From NCBI RefSeq assembly GCF_000971335.1, contig NZ_JZJL01000016.1, forward strand, positions 1 to 64,000: DNA of 64,000 nt, in the 5' to 3' direction. This stretch comes from Chromobacterium vaccinii (GTDB lineage: Bacteria; Pseudomonadota; Gammaproteobacteria; Burkholderiales; Chromobacteriaceae). The translations under genes and the position numbers were made by a program. Within the stretch, counting starts at the first letter, position 1. Each line of letters opens with the position of its first letter. A model generated the notes under the pieces. The model ran no database searches. It was not told the origin of the DNA and saw only the letters and a list, made by a program, of their open reading frames with translations. Shown in pieces: positions 18,139-29,339 of this stretch.

Positions 18139-19446
18139 ATGCAAGTACAGCTGGAAACTCTGAGCAATCTTGAACGCCGCATGAACATCGCCCTGCCGAT
18201 GGCCGCCATTGAAACCCAGGTTGCCGAGCGCCTGAAGCGCGTGGCCCGCGGCGCCAAGATCCAAGGTTTCCGCCCGGGCAAGGCTCCGCTGAAGATCGTG
18301 GAAATGAACTACGGCGCCCAGGTGCGTGAAGAGGTGATGGGTGAGCAGGTTCAGCAAGGCTTCTACAAGGCCGTGACCGAACAAAGCCTGCGCGTTGCCG
18401 GCTACCCGCGTTTCGAGCCGGTTGCAGCCGGCGACGACAAGGAAAACTTCAAGTTCGCCGCCACTTTCGAAGTGTATCCGGAAGTGAAGGTCGGCGAGCT
18501 GGCCGGCAAGGAAATCGAAAAGCCGAACACCGTGGTCGGCGACGCCGAAATCGAAAAGACCATCGACATTCTGCGCAAGCAGCGCACCCGCTACAACCGC
18601 GTTGAGCGCGAAGCCGCCGAAGGCGACCGCGTGATCATCGACTTCAAGGGCACCATCGACGGCGTGGCCTTCGAAGGCGGCTCTTCCGAGAACTTCCCCT
18701 TCGTGCTGGGCCAGGGCCAGATGCTGGCCGAGTTCGAAGCCGGCGTCGTCGGCGCCAAGGAAGGCGACATCAAGAGCGTGGAAGTGAGCTTCCCCGAGGA
18801 CTACCATGGCAAGGACGTGGCCGGCAAGAAAGCCGTGTTCGAGATCCTGGTGAAGAACGTGGCTGAAGCCACCCTGCCGGAAGTGAACGAAGAATTCGCC
18901 AAGATGCTGGGCATCGCCGAAGGCGACGTGGAAAAGATGCGCGGCGAAATCCGCAAGAACGTCGAGCGTGAAGTGAAGCGCCGCCTGCAAGCACGCATCA
19001 AGGAAAACGTGATGCAGGCGCTGATCGACGCCACCGAGCTGGAGCTGCCGAAAGCCCTGGTGAGCCTGGAAATCGGCCGTCTGGTCGAGCAGGCCCGCCG
19101 CGACATGCAGCAACGCGGCATGAACGTGAAAGACATGCCGTTCCCGCCGGAGCTGTTTGCCGCTCAGGCCGAACGTCGCGTGAAGCTGGGCCTGATCCTG
19201 TCGGAAATGGTTGAAGCCAACAAGCTGGAAGCCAAACCGGAACAGGTTCGCGGCATGATCACCGAATTCGCCGACAGCTACGAGCAGCCGGAAGACGTGC
19301 TGGCCTGGTACTACGAGAGCCAAGATCGTCTGGAGGGCCCGACTTCGATGGTTCTGGAAGACAACGTGGTTGAATTTGTGCTGTCTCAGGCCAATGTTGT
19401 AGCCAAGGACCTGTCCTTCGATGAACTGATGGGCAGCCAAGCCTGA
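18139..19446 (+). CDS. tig: Trigger factor
   Basis: Ribosome-associated chaperone and peptidyl-prolyl isomerase, 435 residues, the normal family length. The ribosome-docking signature is FRPGKAP near residue 44. A central FKBP domain follows (EGDRVIIDFKGTIDGVAFEGG, FVLGQGQMLAEFE), then a helical C-terminal substrate cradle. It begins the conserved tig-clpP-clpX-lon run and overlaps no neighbour; clpP starts 21 nt later, so the genes are probably co-transcribed. Confidence 0.97.
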   Translation: MQVQLETLSNLERRMNIALPMAAIETQVAERLKRVARGAKIQGFRPGKAPLKIVEMNYGAQVREEVMGEQVQQGFYKAVTEQSLRVAGYPRFEPVAAGDDKENFKFAATFEVYPEVKVGELAGKEIEKPNTVVGDAEIEKTIDILRKQRTRYNRVEREAAEGDRVIIDFKGTIDGVAFEGGSSENFPFVLGQGQMLAEFEAGVVGAKEGDIKSVEVSFPEDYHGKDVAGKKAVFEILVKNVAEATLPEVNEEFAKMLGIAEGDVEKMRGEIRKNVEREVKRRLQARIKENVMQALIDATELELPKALVSLEIGRLVEQARRDMQQRGMNVKDMPFPPELFAAQAERRVKLGLILSEMVEANKLEAKPEQVRGMITEFADSYEQPEDVLAWYYESQDRLEGPTSMVLEDNVVEFVLSQANVVAKDLSFDELMGSQA

Positions 19447-19467
19447 TAACAACTTTTGGAGTGGCCG

Positions 19468-20100
19468 ATGAAATCTATGATGGAACCGCAAGGTCTGGGC
19501 TTGGTGCCCATGGTGGTGGAGCAGAGCGGTCGGGGCGAGCGCGCCTATGACATCTACTCTCGCCTGCTGAAGGAACGCATCGTCTTCCTGGTCGGTCCTG
19601 TCACCGACGAGTCGGCCAACCTGGTTGTGGCGCAGATGCTGTTCCTGGAGTCGGAAAATCCGGACAAGGACATCCATTTCTACATCAACTCGCCGGGCGG
19701 CTCGATTACCGCCGGCATGTCGATCTACGATACGATGAACTTCATCAAGCCGGATGTTTCGACGCTGTGCATCGGGCAGGCGGCCAGCATGGGCGCCTTC
19801 CTGTTGGCGGCGGGCGCCCATGGCAAGCGTTTCGCGCTGGAGAACAGCCGGGTTATGATTCACCAGCCGCTGCTGTACGGCGGCGGCCTGTCAGGCCAGG
19901 TGACCGACATCGAGATCCATGCCCGCGAGCTGGTCAAGGTGAAGGCAAAGATGAACGAGCTGCTGGCCAAGCACTCGGGCCAGGCGCTGGAGCGTGTGCA
20001 GTCCGACACCGAACGCGACAACTTCATGTCGGCGGAAGAGGCTCGTGCGTACGGCATGATCGATAAAGTGCTGTCTTCCCGTCGGGATGTGACGGTCTAA
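19468..20100 (+). CDS. clpP: ATP-dependent Clp protease proteolytic subunit
   Basis: Serine peptidase subunit that assembles into the 14-mer ClpP barrel. The 210 residues include [19 protein letters not shown], the catalytic Ser in [11 protein letters not shown], the catalytic His in MIHQPL, and an Asp further on in the handle region. The start is ATG 19468 with GGAG 7 nt upstream. It lies 16 nt upstream of clpX, whose product unfolds and delivers substrates to it. Confidence 0.97.
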   Translation: MKSMMEPQGLGLVPMVVEQSGRGERAYDIYSRLLKERIVFLVGPVTDESANLVVAQMLFLESENPDKDIHFYINSPGGSITAGMSIYDTMNFIKPDVSTLCIGQAASMGAFLLAAGAHGKRFALENSRVMIHQPLLYGGGLSGQVTDIEIHARELVKVKAKMNELLAKHSGQALERVQSDTERDNFMSAEEARAYGMIDKVLSSRRDVTV

Positions 20101-20116
20101 GTAGTGGAATTGGCTA

Positions 20117-21397
20117 ATGGCTGACAAAAACAGCAACGAGAAGCTTCTCTACTGCTCTTTCTGCGGAAAGAGCCAGCATGAGGTGCAACGGCTGATCGCC
20201 GGACCGCAGGTATTCATTTGCAATGAATGCGTCGAGCTGTGCAACGACATCATCCGCGAGGAGCTGGAAAAAGGCGCTGGCGGAGAGGTGATCGGCGGCG
20301 CGTCCGGCGACCATCCCTTGCCGACGCCGCAGGAGATCCGCGCGGATCTGGACCAGTACATCATCGGCCAGGACTTCGCCAAGAAGACCCTGTCGGTGGC
20401 GGTGTACAACCACTACAAGCGGCTGTACAACAAGGGCGGCAAGGATGACGTCGAGCTGGCCAAGAGCAATATCCTCTTGATCGGCCCGACCGGCTCCGGC
20501 AAGACCCTGCTGGCCCAGTCGCTGGCGCGCCTGCTGGATGTGCCCTTCGTCATCGCCGACGCCACCACGCTGACCGAGGCGGGGTATGTGGGCGAGGATG
20601 TCGAGCACATCATCCAGAAGCTGCTGCAGAAGTGCGACTACGATGTTGAGAAGGCCCAGCGCGGCATCGTCTACATCGACGAGATCGACAAGATCTCGCG
20701 CAAGTCGGAAAACCCGTCCATCACCCGCGACGTATCGGGCGAGGGCGTGCAGCAGGCCTTGCTGAAGCTGATCGAGGGCACGGTGGCATCGGTGCCGCCG
20801 CAAGGCGGCCGCAAGCATCCGAACCAGGAGTTCATCCAGGTCGACACCACCAACATCCTGTTCGTCTGCGGCGGCGCTTTCGATGGTCTGGACAAGATCA
20901 TCCGCCAGCGTTCCGAGAAGGGCGGCATCGGCTTCGGCGCCGAAGTCTCCTCCAAGGATGATGGCAAGAGTCTGACCAAGCTGTTCCAGGAGGTCGAGCC
21001 GCAGGACATCATCCGTTTCGGCCTGATTCCGGAGCTGATCGGCCGTCTGCCGGTGGTGGCCACGCTGGAGGAGCTGGACGAGGAGGCGCTGGTTTCCATT
21101 CTGACCCAGCCGAAGAACGCGCTGATCAAGCAATACCAGCGGCTGTTCTCGCTGGAGGCGGTGGAGCTGGAAGTGCGTCCGTCGGCGCTGCGAGTGATCG
21201 CCAAGCAGGCGCTCGCCCGCAAGACCGGCGCCCGTGGCCTGCGTTCCATTCTGGAGCGCGCGCTGCTGGACACCATGTACGAGCTGCCGTCGATGCAGGA
21301 TGTGGAAAAGGTTGTAGTCGACGAGAAGGTGATCGAGAAGGGCGACAAGCCGCTTTTCATCTATCGCGAAGGCGGCGATGTGGCACAATCCGCCTGA
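20117..21397 (+). CDS. clpX: Clp protease ATP-binding subunit ClpX
   Basis: AAA+ unfoldase of 426 residues. The N-terminal zinc domain is visible ([11 protein letters not shown] ... CNECVELC), followed by Walker A GPTGSGKT, Walker [10 protein letters not shown], the pore loop GYVGED, and the ClpP-docking IGF-type loop in the GIGFGAEV region. It recognises tagged substrates and feeds them to ClpP. A strong terminator follows. Confidence 0.97.
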   Translation: MADKNSNEKLLYCSFCGKSQHEVQRLIAGPQVFICNECVELCNDIIREELEKGAGGEVIGGASGDHPLPTPQEIRADLDQYIIGQDFAKKTLSVAVYNHYKRLYNKGGKDDVELAKSNILLIGPTGSGKTLLAQSLARLLDVPFVIADATTLTEAGYVGEDVEHIIQKLLQKCDYDVEKAQRGIVYIDEIDKISRKSENPSITRDVSGEGVQQALLKLIEGTVASVPPQGGRKHPNQEFIQVDTTNILFVCGGAFDGLDKIIRQRSEKGGIGFGAEVSSKDDGKSLTKLFQEVEPQDIIRFGLIPELIGRLPVVATLEELDEEALVSILTQPKNALIKQYQRLFSLEAVELEVRPSALRVIAKQALARKTGARGLRSILERALLDTMYELPSMQDVEKVVVDEKVIEKGDKPLFIYREGGDVAQSA

Positions 21398-21418
21398 CGG
21401 CCTGGCCTGAATGACTGA

Positions 21419-21442
21419 ACCGCCCGTCAGGGCGGTTTTTTA
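21419..21442 (+). terminator. Rho-independent terminator of tig-clpP-clpX
   Basis: ACCGCCC / GGGCGGT stem (7 bp) with a GTCA loop and a run of seven T. It lies 22 nt after the clpX stop codon and separates clpX from lon. Confidence 0.9.
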
Positions 21443-21476
21443 TTTGTCACCGACGTAATCTGTTTTAGTATGGGGT

Positions 21477-21504
21477 GTTGATATTCTGGCCTTTCGCCCC
21501 ATTT
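21477..21504 (+). promoter_or_regulatory. Candidate sigma-32 (heat-shock) promoter of lon
   Basis: GTTGATA, a 13-bp spacer and CCCCATTT. The -10 element fits the heat-shock consensus CCCCATnT, while the -35 matches CTTGAAA at 5 of 7 positions. It lies ~37 nt before the lon start. Heat-shock control of lon is known in E. coli; here it is inferred. Confidence 0.55.
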
Positions 21505-21540
21505 TCCAAGCATTGTTTCCCCAAGCTAAGGTTAGGTGAT

Positions 21541-23955
<2,415 letters not shown>

Positions 23956-23972
23956 GAATCATGGTCTTACCG

Positions 23973-24003
23973 AAGCCGTGAATAAGCTGTGTTTTCGCGG
24001 CTT
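23973..24003 (+). terminator. Hairpin after lon
   Basis: A 10-bp stem (AAGCCGTGAA / TTCGCGGCTT, one G-U pair) 18 nt after the lon stop. It lacks a T-tract, so it is a weak terminator candidate. Confidence 0.4.
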
Positions 24004-24045
24004 CCCGTTGTGCTTGCGAATTAGCAAAATGACCGTGGAAGCCGC

Positions 24046-24075
24046 TTGACACAAGGATTTCCGCCTTGCTATAAA
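24046..24075 (+). promoter_or_regulatory. Sigma-70 promoter of hupB
   Basis: TTGACA (24046-24051) and TATAAA (24070-24075) with an 18-bp spacer, both near consensus. It lies 54 nt upstream of the HU start codon, consistent with strong expression of HU. Confidence 0.8.
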
Positions 24076-24128
24076 GCAAGCGTTTTTATCTGAACTACGT
24101 AGACCGAGAACGACGAAAGGGGACTTAC

Positions 24129-24398
24129 GTGAACAAGTCTGAACTGATTGACGCCATCGCGGCAGAAGCCGACATCTCCAAGGCTGCTGCTGCCAAGGCT
24201 CTGGACGGCATGGTTGCTGCCGTTACCTCCGCCTTGAAAAAAGGCGATACCGTGACCCTGGTGGGTTTCGGCACCTTCTACGTGGGCGAACGCGCTGAGC
24301 GCAGCGGCCGCAACCCGAAGACCGGCGCCACCATCAAGATCCCGGCGGCACGTTCTCCGAAGTTCCGCGCTGGCAAGGCACTGAAAGACGCGCTATAA
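24129..24398 (+). CDS. hupB: DNA-binding protein HU-beta
   Basis: Small nucleoid protein of 89 residues that bends and compacts DNA. It has the HU fold sequence [40 protein letters not shown] and the Pro-tipped DNA-binding arm ending [21 protein letters not shown]. The start codon is GTG. It follows lon and precedes two tRNAs and ppiD, the same lon-hupB-ppiD order as in E. coli. A consensus promoter precedes it. Confidence 0.96.
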   Translation: MNKSELIDAIAAEADISKAAAAKALDGMVAAVTSALKKGDTVTLVGFGTFYVGERAERSGRNPKTGATIKIPAARSPKFRAGKALKDAL

Positions 24399-24446
24399 TT
24401 TGCCACTCCGCCGGGGCCTGATTTTCCAGGGTTCGGCGGAGCGCAC

Positions 24447-24522
24447 GGGCGTTTAGCTCAGTTGGTAGAGCGTCTGCCTTACAAGCAGAATGTCGGCGGT
24501 TCGACTCCGTCAACGCCCACCA
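24447..24522 (+). tRNA. tRNA-Val (UAC)
   Basis: A 76-nt cloverleaf: acceptor GGGCGTT/AACGCCC, D-arm GCTCAGTTGGTAGAGC, anticodon loop CTTACAA giving anticodon UAC, T-arm GGTTCGACTCC, and an encoded CCA end. Confidence 0.95.
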
Positions 24523-24529
24523 ACGGCAC

Positions 24530-24606
24530 GGAGTGGTAGTTCAGTTGGTCAGAATACCGGCCTGTCACGCCGGGGGTCGCGGGTTCGAGCCCCGTCCACT
24601 CCGCCA
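24530..24606 (+). tRNA. tRNA-Asp (GUC)
   Basis: A 77-nt cloverleaf: acceptor GGAGTGG/CCACTCC, anticodon stem CCGGC/GCCGG with loop CTGTCAC giving GUC, T-loop GGTTCGAGCCC, and an encoded CCA. It lies 7 nt after tRNA-Val, so the two are processed from one transcript. Confidence 0.95.
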
Positions 24607-24618
24607 AATACACAAGAG

Positions 24619-24652
24619 AAGGTGAACCGTTTGCGTGTTCACCTTTTTTTTT
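24619..24652 (+). terminator. Terminator of the tRNA transcript
   Basis: AAGGTGAAC / GTTCACCTT (9 bp, 9-nt loop) followed by seven T. It ends the tRNA-Val/tRNA-Asp unit before ppiD. Confidence 0.9.
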
Positions 24653-24677
24653 ACAGGGGTGGCCTTAGCCAATCGTC

Positions 24678-26516
24678 ATGTTCGAGTTTGTCCAGAACAA
24701 CAAAACCGTCATTCAAGTGATCCTGGGCGCTGTGGCCCTGACTTTCGTGGGCTTCGGCGTCGGCAGCTATTCCAGCGCCACCGACGATCCCTATCTGGTC
24801 AAGGTGGGCAAGACCAAGATCTACAAGCGAGATCTGGATCGCGCGCTGGAAGGCCAGCCTAGCGACCCCGCCGCCCGCCAGGCTGCGCTGGAAAACCTGA
24901 TCCGCCAGGAGTTGCTGCTGGCCGAGGCCCGCGACCACGGCGTCGCCGTCAGCCCGGAACAGCTGCGCAAGGTGATCGCTTCCATTCCCGCCTTTCAGGA
25001 AAACGGCCAGTTCAGCTCCCAGCGCTACAGCGAATTCCTGAAGAGTCGCTATCCGAATCCGGAAGCCTTCGAGGCCGACATCAGCCGCGATATCCTGCTG
25101 CAAAGCCAGCTGAACAGCGTGGCCGGCACCCAGTTCGTGTCCAACACGGTGGTGGGCCGCGTGGCGGGGCTGCTGGGCGAGGGCCGCGAACTGCAGCAGT
25201 TGGTGTTGAAGCCGTCCGATTTCGGCTCCGAGGTGAAGACCGACGCCGCGGCGCTCAAAGCCTACTACGACGCCAACGCCAAGCGCTTCAAGCTGCCGGA
25301 GCAGGTGAAGCTGGATTACGTGGTGCTGTCCCAGGATGCTTTGGCTCAGGGCATCAAGGTCAGCGACGCCGACGTGCAGAAGTACTACGACCAGCACAAG
25401 GCCGACCTGGCCGGCGAACAGCGCCGGGCCTCCCACATTCTGCTGACGGTGGCCAAGGACGCCAAGCCGGAGCAGAAGGCCAAGGTCAAGGCTGAGGCTG
25501 AGGCCATCCTGAAGGATGTGCGCGCCAATCCGGCCAAGTTCGCCGAGCTGGCCAAGGCTAAGTCGCAGGATCCTGGCTCCGCGGAGAAGGGCGGCGACCT
25601 GGGCTTTTTCGGCCACGGTATGATGGTCAAGCCGTTCGACGACGCGGTGTTCAAGCTGAAGCCGGGCCAGATCAGCGACCTGGTGGAAACCGAGTACGGT
25701 TTCCACATCATTCGCCTGGACGCGGTCAAGTCGCAGAGCCTGGAAGACGTCAAGGGCGCGATCGTCGACAAGCTGCAGAAGCAGAAATCCGCCGCGCTGT
25801 TCCGCGAACAGGCCGACAAGCTGAACGAAGTCGCCTACCAGCAGGCCGACTCGCTGAAGGGCGTCGTCGACGCGCTGAAGCTGGAGGTCAAGCACTCCGA
25901 CTGGATGCAGCGCAACCAGCCGTCGCAGGATGAGCTGCTGGGCAACGCCAAGCTGCTGTCCGCCGTGTTCAGCGACGATGTGCTGAAGAAAAAGCACAAC
26001 AGCGAAGTGGTGGATATCGGCGGCAACCGCCTGGTGGTCGCCCGCATCGCCGAGCACCAGCCGGAGCGCCAGCAGCCGCTGGCCGACGTCAGCGACGCGA
26101 TCCGCAAGGAGCTGGTGGAGCGGGAAGGCGCCAAGCTGGCCGACAAGAAAGGCCAGGCTCTGCTGGCCGAGCTGAAGGCAGGCAAGGGCGTGGATGCGCA
26201 GAAGTGGGGCCAGTCGGCCACAGTATCCCGCCGCGCCGCCGCCGGCATGCCGGCCGCTGATGTCCGCGCGGTGTTCGCCGTGGCCGGCAGCAAGCTGCCT
26301 GGTTTCGCGGGCGTGCGCCACGACACCGGCGAGTACGTGATCTACCGCGTCAACAAGGTGGTTCCGGCTCCGGCCGTCACCGACGCCGACCGCGCGCAGT
26401 TGGGCAATGTATTGGGCGAGCTGAGCGCCAACAGCCAGTTGGCCAGTTACCTGAAAGCTCTGCGGGAGAAGTATCCGGTCACCGCCGGCAAGCAGTCGCT
26501 GACCGACAACAACTGA
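24678..26516 (+). CDS. ppiD: Periplasmic folding factor PpiD
   Basis: Inner-membrane-anchored periplasmic chaperone with a parvulin-type peptidyl-prolyl isomerase domain, 612 residues. A single N-terminal transmembrane helix (about residues 11-30) is followed by a SurA-N-like region. The parvulin domain (RASHILLTV ... FAELAKAKSQDPGSAEKGGDLGFF ... EYGFHIIRL) is about residues 250-355, and a C-terminal helical part follows. It acts near the SecYEG exit on newly exported proteins. It is downstream of the tRNAs but beyond their terminator. Confidence 0.93.
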   Translation: MFEFVQNNKTVIQVILGAVALTFVGFGVGSYSSATDDPYLVKVGKTKIYKRDLDRALEGQPSDPAARQAALENLIRQELLLAEARDHGVAVSPEQLRKVIASIPAFQENGQFSSQRYSEFLKSRYPNPEAFEADISRDILLQSQLNSVAGTQFVSNTVVGRVAGLLGEGRELQQLVLKPSDFGSEVKTDAAALKAYYDANAKRFKLPEQVKLDYVVLSQDALAQGIKVSDADVQKYYDQHKADLAGEQRRASHILLTVAKDAKPEQKAKVKAEAEAILKDVRANPAKFAELAKAKSQDPGSAEKGGDLGFFGHGMMVKPFDDAVFKLKPGQISDLVETEYGFHIIRLDAVKSQSLEDVKGAIVDKLQKQKSAALFREQADKLNEVAYQQADSLKGVVDALKLEVKHSDWMQRNQPSQDELLGNAKLLSAVFSDDVLKKKHNSEVVDIGGNRLVVARIAEHQPERQQPLADVSDAIRKELVEREGAKLADKKGQALLAELKAGKGVDAQKWGQSATVSRRAAAGMPAADVRAVFAVAGSKLPGFAGVRHDTGEYVIYRVNKVVPAPAVTDADRAQLGNVLGELSANSQLASYLKALREKYPVTAGKQSLTDNN

Positions 26517-26536
26517 TCCGGCCCGCTTCGGACGCC

Positions 26537-26563
26537 AAGCCCCGCTAATGCGGGGCTTTTTGC
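26537..26563 (+). terminator. Terminator of ppiD
   Basis: AAGCCCCGC / GCGGGGCTT with a TAAT loop and a T-run. It lies between the convergent ppiD and LysR genes and may serve both strands. Confidence 0.88.
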
Positions 26564-26565
26564 TT

Positions 26566-27489
26566 TCAGCGCGGCGGATGGAGGTCGAAGCCGCGCGCCC
26601 GGGCTTCCTGACGCAGCGCGTCCAGCAGCAGCCGGGCCTTGCGCGGCATGCCGCGGCTGGCGAACACCGCATGCATCTGCGGATCGTCGCCGTGGCTGGA
26701 TACGATGCGAAAATCCGGGCACAGCCGCACCAGCTCGCCGCGCGCGGCCAGCGGCTCCGCCAGCCAGTCTCCCAGCCGGGCGATGCCCATGCCGGCGCGG
26801 ACGGCGTCCAGCACGCCGTTGCCGGAGTTGCTGCGATGCCAGGCATTCAGGTTGAGGCTGACGGTTTCATCCCTTGATACGAAATTCCAGGCTTTCAGCA
26901 CCCGCGGCGCGCTATGGATCACCACCCGGTGCTGGGGCAGCTCGGCGGGATGGTCCGGCGCGCCGTGGCGGGCGACGTAGTCCGGGCTGGCGTACAGGTG
27001 GCGGCGGTAGTGCCACAAGGGATGGCCGATCAGCTCGCTGGAGGCGGGGAAGGCGCCGCGTATCGAGAAGTCCAGCTTGTCCCGTATCGGCTCCAGTATC
27101 GAATCGCTGTACAGCACTTCGAAGCGCAGGCCGGCGTGGGCATCGGCCAGGCTGGCCAGCACGGCAGGCAGCAGCTCGCGCCCCAGCGTTTCCGGCGCGG
27201 AGAAGCGCAGCAGGCCGCGCGGCGCGCCGGCCTGCTGGCTCAGCTCTTCCTCGGCCTGCTGCTGCAGGTCCAGCATCTGGCGGGCGGCGGGGTAGTAGGC
27301 TTCGCCGGCCATGGTCAGCTCCACCTGTTTGCTGGAGCGGGCCAGCAGCATCGCCCCCAGCTCCTCTTCCAGCGCCTGCAGCGCGCGGGTGGCGCTGCTG
27401 GGCGAGGTGCCCAGCTGGCGGGCGGCGGAGACGAAGCTTTTCTGCTCCACCACCGCGCAGAATATGCGGATTCCCCATAGCGGCTTCAT
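26566..27489 (-). CDS. LysR-family transcriptional regulator
   Basis: A 307-residue LysR regulator with the helix-turn-helix MKPLWGIRIFCAVVEQKSFVSAARQLGTSPSSATRALQALEEELG. The form resembles the CrgA/DsdC-like branch with ASxxSAxRALxxLE. It is divergent from the TauE/SafE-family gene at 27578 with an 88-bp gap, so it probably controls that transporter. The effector is unknown. Confidence 0.87.
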   Translation of the reverse strand: MKPLWGIRIFCAVVEQKSFVSAARQLGTSPSSATRALQALEEELGAMLLARSSKQVELTMAGEAYYPAARQMLDLQQQAEEELSQQAGAPRGLLRFSAPETLGRELLPAVLASLADAHAGLRFEVLYSDSILEPIRDKLDFSIRGAFPASSELIGHPLWHYRRHLYASPDYVARHGAPDHPAELPQHRVVIHSAPRVLKAWNFVSRDETVSLNLNAWHRSNSGNGVLDAVRAGMGIARLGDWLAEPLAARGELVRLCPDFRIVSSHGDDPQMHAVFASRGMPRKARLLLDALRQEARARGFDLHPPR

Positions 27490-27577
27490 TGCGGCTCCAA
27501 TGTTGTGTTTTTCGCAATATTACATTGCAAGCATTGTTTCGGGCCAGCACGTACAATTTGCGTCGAGGAGGATGACA

Positions 27578-28342
27578 ATGTTGTTGAGCTTGAGCTTTTT
27601 GTGCCTGATCGCCTTTTGCGCGGGCTTGGTGGACGCGGCCGTCGGCGGCGGCGGCCTGATCCAGATCCCCGGCCTGTTCAGCGCGCTGCCCAATGCGGCG
27701 CCGGCCACCATCTTCGGCACCAATAAACTGTCGGCGGCGGTGGGCACGCTGTCGGCGGCGCGTTCCTATCTGAGCCGGGTGCGGCTGCCGTGGCGGCTGG
27801 TGCTGCCGGCCGCCGCCACCGCCTTCGTGTTTTCGTTCGCCGGCGCGGCTGTCGTGTCGCAGATTCCCAAGGGTGTGATCCGGCCGCTGGTGCTGGCGCT
27901 GCTGCTGGTGATGGCGGTGTATACGTTGTGGAAGAAGGACTTCGGCAAGCTGCACAAGCCGGTGGCCATCGGCCGCCGGGAAATGGCGGTAGGCATGGCC
28001 ATAGGCGGCGCCATCGGTTTCTACGACGGTCTGTTCGGCCCTGGCACCGGCAGCTTCCTGATGTTCCTGTTCATTCGCTTCTTCGCTTTCGATTTTCTGC
28101 ACGCGTCGGCGGCGGCCAAGGTGGTGAACCTGGCCACCAATGTCGCGGCGTTGATCTTCTTCGTCGGCGCCGGCCACGTGCTGTATCAGCTCGCGCTGCC
28201 GATGGCGGCCGCCAATATGGCCGGCGCGATGGTCGGCACCCGGCTGGCGATGAAGAAGGGCGCCGGCTTCGTGCGGGTACTGTTCCTCGGCTTGACCAGC
28301 GTGCTGATCTGCAAGCTGGCCTGGGACATTTTCCACGGTTGA
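27578..28342 (+). CDS. TauE/SafE-family membrane transporter
   Basis: Inner-membrane protein of 254 residues with about seven to eight helices. The family's repeated motif is visible as VDAAVGGGGLIQIPGL near the start and GFYDGLFGPGTGSFL in the second half. Members move sulfite, sulfoacetate or other organic anions; the substrate here is unknown. The start is ATG 27578, because the GAGGAGG site ends 6 nt before it; ATG 27572 abuts that site. The LysR gene is divergent. Confidence 0.88.
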   Translation: MLLSLSFLCLIAFCAGLVDAAVGGGGLIQIPGLFSALPNAAPATIFGTNKLSAAVGTLSAARSYLSRVRLPWRLVLPAAATAFVFSFAGAAVVSQIPKGVIRPLVLALLLVMAVYTLWKKDFGKLHKPVAIGRREMAVGMAIGGAIGFYDGLFGPGTGSFLMFLFIRFFAFDFLHASAAAKVVNLATNVAALIFFVGAGHVLYQLALPMAAANMAGAMVGTRLAMKKGAGFVRVLFLGLTSVLICKLAWDIFHG

Positions 28343-28354
28343 GCGTTTTGCCCG

Positions 28355-28390
28355 GGAGCGGCCGCTTTGAACTGAGGCGGCCGCTCCTTT
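28355..28390 (+). terminator. Terminator of the TauE-family gene
   Basis: An 11-bp perfect stem (GGAGCGGCCGC / GCGGCCGCTCC) followed by TTT, 12 nt after the stop codon. Confidence 0.75.
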
Positions 28391-28404
28391 ATCATGTAGT
28401 CTGA

Positions 28405-28719
28405 ATGACTACGCCACGGCCGTTTTCCATGCACCCATCCCGCTGTCCGCCGCCGGACGCCGCCACCGATCTGCTGCAACTGCCCAATGTCGGCCCGCGC
28501 GCCGCCGCCGATCTGCGGCTGCTGGGCCTGAGCCATCCGGCCGACCTGCGGGACCGCGATCCCCACCAGCTTTATCTGCAGCTGTGCGACGCCACCGGCC
28601 AGCGCCACGACCCCTGCGTGCTCGACGTGCTGATGTCGGTCTGCCACTACATGGACACCGGGGAGGCGCGCGCTTGGCCAAGCTTCACCGCGGAGCGCAA
28701 GCGCAAATGGACGGTGTGA
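28405..28719 (+). CDS. Helix-hairpin-helix protein, Cdd1/'pathogenicity locus' family
   Basis: A small 104-residue protein. LLQLPNVGPRAAADLRLLGLSHPADL is a helix-hairpin-helix segment and is followed by a Cdd1-like C-terminus (DPCVLDVLMSVCHYMDTGEARAWPSFTAERK). Members of this family are short DNA-binding-like proteins of unproven function. The start is uncertain: ATG 28405 or 28429. The pqiA gene begins inside its 3' end, so it is translated as part of the pqi operon, which may be chance. Confidence 0.7.
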   Translation: MTTPRPFSMHPSRCPPPDAATDLLQLPNVGPRAAADLRLLGLSHPADLRDRDPHQLYLQLCDATGQRHDPCVLDVLMSVCHYMDTGEARAWPSFTAERKRKWTV

Positions 28720-29339
28720 GCAGGGAGGGGCGGCTGACGGCCTGCCACGATTGTGATCTGCTGCTGCGCCTGCCCGGCGCGCAAACCGGCCGCGTGCGCG
28801 TTTGCTGCCCGCGCTGCGGCGCCCAGCTGTACGAATGCTCGGATAGCGGCCCCGAGGTCGGCGTGGCGCTGCTGGCGGCCGGCGCGGTGATGTTCGCGAT
28901 CTCAAACATCTACCCGGTGCTGGTGCTGGAGATCGCCGGCAACCGCAATGCCGCCACGCTGTGGCAGACCGCGCTGGCGCTGCATGGGCAGGGCATGCCG
29001 GAGGTGGCGCTGCTGGTGCTGTTCACCGGCATCGTGATGCCGGCGCTGGAATTGGCCAGCATGCTCTACCTGCAGCTGCCGCTGCTGTTCGGCCGCGCGC
29101 TGCCGGGTTTCCCGGCGATGATGCGGCTGCGCGGCCTCGCGCGGCCCTGGTGCATGGTGGAGGTGTTTTTGCTGGGCGTGCTGGTTTCGCTGGTGAAGCT
29201 GGTACATCTGGCCAGCGTGCAGCCGGGCATAGGCTTGTGGGCGTTTTTCGGCTTGATCGTGCTGATGGCGGCCAGCGCCAGCCGTTTCCGGCCGCATGAA
29301 CTGTGGGAGCGCTATCGCTCATGCCGCATTATCCATTGA
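28707..29339 (+). CDS. PqiA domain protein, first half
   Basis: Inner-membrane subunit of a Pqi-type MCE lipid-transport system. The 210 residues begin with a zinc-ribbon (CHDCDLLLRL ... CCPRCG) and continue with four transmembrane helices (about residues 50-75, 100-125, 145-170, 175-195). E. coli PqiA is one protein with two such ribbon-plus-four-helix units; here this ORF holds only the first. It overlaps the previous gene by 13 nt and the next by 19 nt, so translation is coupled. Confidence 0.85.
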   Translation: MDGVSREGRLTACHDCDLLLRLPGAQTGRVRVCCPRCGAQLYECSDSGPEVGVALLAAGAVMFAISNIYPVLVLEIAGNRNAATLWQTALALHGQGMPEVALLVLFTGIVMPALELASMLYLQLPLLFGRALPGFPAMMRLRGLARPWCMVEVFLLGVLVSLVKLVHLASVQPGIGLWAFFGLIVLMAASASRFRPHELWERYRSCRIIH

